A program made the position numbers and the translations under genes. Under the pieces are notes generated by a model. It ran no database searches. It saw only the letters and a program-made list of their open reading frames with translations, and was not told the origin of the DNA. This document shows, in pieces, positions 59,355 to 64,000 of a DNA stretch of 64,000 bases. The stretch's first letter is position 1. Each line of letters opens with the position of its first letter. This DNA is from Beta vulgaris subsp. vulgaris (lineage: Eukaryota; Streptophyta; Magnoliopsida; Caryophyllales; Amaranthaceae), in contig NC_079205.1 in NCBI RefSeq assembly GCF_026745355.1, positions 36,869,545 to 36,933,544 of the forward strand, written 5' to 3'.

Positions 59355-60572
59355 TAATTTTAAAAACACACATACATGAAATTTGATACATAAAGATAAA
59401 TAATTTAAAACACAAATACATGATAGATTGATACATAAAGATAGATACTTTAAAACACACGAATACATGAAATTTGAAATTAATTAAACCATAACTAATT
59501 AAATAAAGTTAGTTAATCAACTTGACGATTAGGCCCAAACTTACGCCATATGTGTCAACCAAGTTATTTTTTAGTGAGATGTGAGTTTCCCCATCTCGCA
59601 TCTCAGATCTTCTCTCCATGTATGCACCTAAATTTTGCACATCGAGTTTTCCGTTGTGCACAACGAATGAGTCTTCTCCGGCTTGGTTAGATGAACCCTC
59701 GTTATTTTGAGTTTGAAGTTGATCATATTCGTTTGGATGTCGGTAATTTTGATAAGTATCCCATTAAAACTTCCACCAACTCATCTTTTTTTTCTTCTCA
59801 CAATGGTTTGGTTGGTTACTTGATTTTTCTACTTCTCTCTCCTACTTTTACCAAACACCACAATATTCTCTCTCTTCTTCTATTTGTATTTTTATATGAA
59901 ATAGATGATTTTAATTAATAAAAGCTAATTAGATTACGTTAAATTAATTAAATTAAATTACGTTATAAGCTAATTAGTTAATTAGCGTACGTTAAATTAA
60001 ATTAGCTAATTAGCTTACGTTAACTTGACATTATAAATTAAAAAAATAAGTTGGGAAGAAGTTTGGTAATATATATATGAAATTTAGACTCAATTCATAG
60101 ATAAAAATATTTTATAGTCGTTATTGTAATTTTTTTTTTAAAAATAACAAGCTGATTTTTTTATTAACGTTACAAAATTTAGAATGTTGCAAATAACCGT
60201 TGCAAATTAAAGCGAAGAATGTTGCAGACAAAAATGCCAAGTGACGCGCTACCACTTGCTGGTCAGTGGGCCTGTGACACACGTCAGCCCACTAATAGCA
60301 AGCTGCTCCCTTGGGTTGCGTAATAGCTTTGAGTGCATCGCTTCATTGATTTTTACTGTTGAACTTCTTCTTCAACGCTGCGTTTCACGACATGAAGAGC
60401 TGATTTTCACGCATCTGAGAGTCATTGGAGACGTGCACTCCATCCGAGGTGCTGCTAGTCTGGAAATCAAGACCAACCAACTCCAAGGGCCAATTCCCCC
60501 AATAGCAAAGCTAAGTAAAACTAATTTTACTTTTTGCTAAAACAACCTAAAACCAAGCCATTGTACATGCTC
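59355..60572 (-). pseudogene. Right part of the Harbinger element with transposase C-terminal remnant
   Basis: On the minus strand, 59720 to 59510 reads a serine/acid-rich stretch, then EMRDGETHISLKNNLV followed by a shifted tail, resembling the conserved RDxxTHxxLxxDLVEHIW end of PIF/Harbinger transposases. It is interrupted and short. 59755-60045 repeats the sequence at 49940-50310. 60240-60540 is mixed sequence with an unrecognised open frame, then the element terminus. Confidence 0.4.
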
Positions 60573-60575
60573 TTA

Positions 60576-61799
60576 CTAAACCTATTATCCTACCATTATG
60601 AAAGGTCATAATAAGAGGGTGGAATAGAGTGTTCAATTTGTTAGTTACTTTCAAACAAAAAATAGAGAGAAACCCTATTTTTCTCTCTTGGAAAATCCGG
60701 CCACCCTCCCCAAAAAGCAACCTCTTCCGTTCTAGCAAACGTAAGAATTCAATTAGCGCTCGTGGACTAAGTAGAGTGACAACAATTGTTGTTCTTTGAT
60801 TTCTAAAGCTTACAAAATGGTGCAAAATACGCTACAAAGATTTTACATTCTTTTCCTTATAATATTATTCATATTTAGGTTATGTATGAAATCTTATGAT
60901 AGAGGTTACTGATTATTATTTCCTGAAATTCCTCTATATATACATCTATATGTTCATATAGTGGTATCACTTTTAGCCTCTTGCATAAGTTTATATGATC
61001 ATATTCATGTGTTTTTTGATTATTTTTGTTCAATTAAAGGAGGGATTTATTTAGTTTGTTTTGTGTAATTAATATGGTGATATTAATTGATTGAAATTGT
61101 TTCAAAACTGTTTTAAATTATAATCATGCTCGTGTTTTTCCCTCCAAAAATCTGAAAATAAATTAGTTTTGGAGGTCATAATCTGATTATTTCCTTCATG
61201 TTTTTATGACATTTTGAACTGATATATTTTGATTTTAGCTTAAAATCCTAGAAAGTTGTTTCATTAAATCGGTTCATGGTAATGCCAAAAATCTAATTTG
61301 AATTGTTAAGGTATTCAAACTTTAATTCACCCCAAAATTTCTAAACCATAAATTTTTCTCACAAAACGCACAATTTCGTCTAAAATCGGTCTAATTGACA
61401 TAAATTGCAATGAAATTTGGAGCCCCAACCATGGCTGGGTGGTACGGTAAAGCCACGATGGTTGTCACGTCGTTACGTGCGATGGAAAATAGATGTGCGA
61501 ACCTGCAGAATCTTGCGCGGAGGGTGTTGCGGTGGCTCGCTTCGGCTTCTACTGCGGCGGTTCACAGGCTTGTCGTTGCATTCTTGGCTTCGTGTTAGGC
61601 GTGTGATGGCCAAATAAGGTGACCAACTTACCTTTCAAAAATATAATTATCAACTTACCAAATAAGGCTCACAATCCTTATAGAGTAGTGAAAATAATAA
61701 TATAAGGGAATACATGATTCAATCATGATCCAACTAATAAATATATTAATTCCCACATGTGAATTAATAAACAAAGTTCCCAACCAACATGATTGCATC
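60576..61799. other. Intergenic, mostly AT-rich with a GC-rich patch
   Basis: No gene was recognised. 61420-61610 is much richer in GC than its surroundings and opens in two frames (to 61598 and 61617), but no motif is visible. It might be an LTR leader or gene fragment. Confidence 0.4.
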
Positions 61800-63554
61800 C
61801 AGTGGCGGAGCCAGGATTTTAAAATCGAGGGGTCACAAAAAAAGACAAAGGATATTCAATATTGAAATTTTACAACGCAAAGGTACATTGTCTAATATTC
61901 ATTGTCATACATTCCAAACTAAGAAAAAATTACATAAACAAAAATATAAAAAATTACAGTGCATTCGATGGGTTTTCATTTTTTTTGGAAACGATCAATA
62001 ATATCATCATCGGAAACTTGAAGAAACACTTTTTTTTCAGGAAAAGTAACCAAACAATCATTCAAAAATTGATCACCCATGCTATTTCGTAACTTACTTT
62101 TTATGTAAGTCATTCCCGAAAACACTCTTTCCACACTTGCCGTAGCAACCGGAAGAATCAACATCAACTTGATGAGCAAAAATACAAGTGGATAAGCTTC
62201 ATTTCTATTTGTTTCAACAAACTTCATTGCAAGGGAAGAAAGATCATTAACATTTTGGAATTCACCACTATCATCTCGCATATCTTCCATGAATATATCA
62301 AGTTGACAATCAAGAGTATCTAAATCATTAGTTGTAAATTCGGAAGGATAAAGAGTGGCAAGTTTAAGTACCTTTTCCTTGTTGAAAGAAGAGAATCCAT
62401 CTTTGGGACATAAGCAAGCCATGCATTTAAGCAACTCCATATTAACCTCATCAAAGCGATTGTTAAGTTCTTGAAGTTGTAGATCAATTACTCCTATAAA
62501 CACTTCCACTCGAAAATGATGAAGATATGTCGCTTCTTTAACAAAACGCCTTGATCTTCCTTGAGGAATGTAATTATCCTCCATGTTGGGAACAACAATG
62601 TCATGTTTATTGCAAAATGAGGTAACCTTACTCAAATGAATTTCCCACCCACCATCCCTCATTTTTTGCAATACTTTTTTAGTCAAAGAAACAAGTCTCA
62701 TGTCATTAACAATGTCTTGATCTTTTCTTTGTAAAGCATTACACAAGTCATTAGTGTATCCAAATATTGTAGACATTAATTGTGCCATAAAAACAAAATC
62801 AAACGATTCTAGTAAGAGCACAACACCTTGAGCTTATCACAAAAAAAATTTACATCTAATTTATACAAATTTACATCTCACAATTTCAACATTCACAAAA
62901 AAAATAAACAACAAACTAACTAAATGCATCAATCACTTATCACACATTACAAATTCAAAAATTCACATATATATGCAAATATTACAATTAATATCAACCA
63001 AATAAGATTTTAAATATAAAATTTAGGAATTAGAAAATAAATAATGTAAAAGAACTAAAATTTGAATTCTGTAAATAGTTTTACAAAATTACAATAAATC
63101 AATAATACCTGACGGCTGACTGACGCGGTGATCGGTGACGGCTGACGAGCAGGCTGCGGGGCGCAGACTGGTCGGTGCCGGTGCGGCGGTGCCTAATTGC
63201 CCGTGGCAGTGGGCTGAGCAGCAAGGAGGGTTTGAGTAAAAAAAAATTAAGCGTGAGAATTGGAAAGGAAGGAGAGAAAATTTGATAGTTTTTAAAATTA
63301 AATGATTGTTAATAATTTTAATTTTAATTTAATTTAAAACCTGAATTGGGAGTTGGGAAATTGGGGACCACTATCATTAATTATTAATATATGCAAAGTG
63401 CCAAGTGGCCAAGTGGGCCTCTTTAATATTTCTACTGCCAAGTGACCGTTTGACTACTGCACAACACTGACTGCACGCTGCACGCCTGAAATGCTCAGTT
63501 CTTTTTTTTTTTTTGATTTGCGGGGTCACGTTCCCCATGCTACCTCCGCCTCTG
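61800..63554 (-). mobile_element. hAT element (CAGTGGCGGA family) with partial transposase
   Basis: The left end CAGTGGCGGAGCCAG and the inverted right end CAGAGGCGGAGGTAG are flanked by ATTGCATC (61792-61799, 63555-63562). At 1755 bp it keeps only the C-terminal part of a transposase on the minus strand. The right subterminal zone (63110-63230) is GC-rich. It is the longest member here of the family that includes 29650-30701. Confidence 0.92.
61976..62821 (-). pseudogene. hAT transposase, C-terminal half (zinc-finger MYM-type 1-like)
   Basis: An uninterrupted 281-codon frame. Residues 20-180 resemble the middle of the plant TTF-type/ZMYM1-like hAT transposases (RSRRFVKEATYLHHFRVEVF, FDEVNMELLKCMACL). 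Residues about 210-265 are the hAT C-terminal dimerisation region, with YPLVFLLIKLMLILPVATAS, ERVFSGMTYIKSKLRNSMGD and LNDCLV. The catalytic N-terminal half and zinc finger are absent upstream within the element, so the first methionine is not the true start. The open frame implies a young deletion derivative. It could not transpose alone. Confidence 0.88.
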
Positions 63555-63562
63555 ATTGCATC

Positions 63563-63773
63563 AATCTTCCACACAAACATGATATAAATCTCATACTTAA
63601 CATGTTAGCACACAGGTATAAAACATGTAAAAATCCAACATAATAATTATCATATATGAACTCACAAAGTTCCTATACATGATACTACATAACTTTCCTT
63701 CCTAAAATCATGATATTACATCAAACAACACATTGGTATGTACGTACCTTGTGTAAACACACTGATAGGCCAC
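63563..63773. other. AT-rich spacer before the CACTA end
   Basis: No feature except a GTACGTAC stretch on the minus strand near 63740 that resembles a splice donor. A 28-nt exon there cannot be supported. Confidence 0.4.
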
Positions 63774-64000
63774 CACTAGTAAAATAATTGCTTATTGATG
63801 TGGTGGTATTGTTGCGATTTTACCCATACGCAACAATATATAACGTAAAAAGAAAGATAAAATATAAAATAAAGATATGGTTGCGGTTTTGGCCTAAAAC
63901 CGCAGCAATATGGTATTAGCAGTAAATTTTTTGAAGAAAAGTTGACTATTTGACCAGATATATTGCTGCGGTTTTTGTCAAGAACCGCAACAATATATTA
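63774..64000. mobile_element. CACTA (En/Spm) element terminus, cut by the window edge
   Basis: It starts CACTAGTAAAATAATTGC and continues with repeated subterminal motifs in both orientations (TTGCGATTTT, GGTTGCGGTTTT, ACCGCAGCAATAT, GAACCGCAACAATAT), the classic arrangement of plant CACTA ends. The transposase and other end lie beyond 64000. Confidence 0.7.

Larger units (their letters stand above)
48370..60572. mobile_element. Harbinger-type element, interrupted by several insertions
   Basis: The left end GAGCATTAGCAATGGGTGGG and the right end CCAAGCCATTGTACATGCTC are inverted matches, each bordered by TTA (48367-48369, 60573-60575). Nested within are a Stowaway (48461-49890, itself carrying a hAT element) and an Athila-like retrotransposon (50354-59349). 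Residual sequence near 59500-59720 resembles the C-terminus of a PIF/Harbinger transposase on the minus strand. A second GAGCATCACCAATGGG end at 48429 and a shared segment on both sides of the retrotransposon mean that two copies may be merged here. Confidence 0.5.

Overview
This window is nuclear DNA from a plant, most likely a eudicot. The evidence is two intron-rich plant genes (a FAM210/DUF1279-like membrane protein and a SAC3 family protein C homologue), Athila-, Tat- and Tekay-type Ty3/gypsy sequences, an endogenous caulimovirid remnant, Helitron termini, and hAT, Harbinger, Stowaway, Mutator-like and CACTA elements. The sequence alone does not name the species. No CRISPR array, operon or prokaryotic feature is present.

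Layout. 1-1752 is a decayed Tat-lineage gag-protease-RT fragment that breaks off inside RT, followed by an LTR-like stretch. 3986-8094 is an old pararetrovirus pol remnant split by a 2.2-kb solo LTR (5537-7758, TSD CCAAC). 8095-17246 holds a large coding-free LTR element (two 2.7-kb LTRs, initiator-Met-type primer site at 10840), with an extra polypurine end in front of its left LTR. 17583-21900 is a very long solo LTR (TSD ACTAT) carrying a Tourist/Harbinger MITE full of CTGAA repeats. A Mutator-like element (22169-23166) precedes the first gene.

Genic core. The plus-strand FAM210-like gene (ATG 23609, stop 31973) resolves into nine exons whose phases all agree, giving 224 codons. Its introns carry a Stowaway MITE, a G/C-rich inverted repeat and a 1-kb hAT MITE with a tRNA-like segment. 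The minus-strand SAC3C homologue (ATG 45181, stop 35320) resolves into eight exons, 410 codons, also with phases that agree. It carries a hAT element with a captured exon-like segment in its largest intron, and a GGTTT-repeat hAT MITE starts 78 bp upstream of its ATG. The two genes converge across about 3.3 kb holding two MITEs and a long foldback element.

Right third. 46166-60572 is a nested transposon cluster: a Harbinger MITE split by a complete Helitron (46707-48157); an adjoining Harbinger element split by a Stowaway MITE, itself split by a GGCTCG-repeat hAT element; and, in the same Harbinger element, an Athila-like retrotransposon (50354-59349, minus strand, TSD ATAGA). In that retrotransposon RT, RNase H and the integrase core are deleted, so protease runs straight into the integrase tail. 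61800-63554 is a hAT element keeping an open transposase C-terminal half. A CACTA element begins at 63774 and runs off the window.

No wholly new functional system can be demonstrated. The most distinctive signals are three unrelated MITE families that each carry paired arrays of short tandem repeats, the PR-integrase-tail fusion, the tRNA-like segment inside a hAT MITE, the exon-like cargo in a hAT element, and a dense local cluster of one-base gaps in one LTR that may be an assembly artefact.
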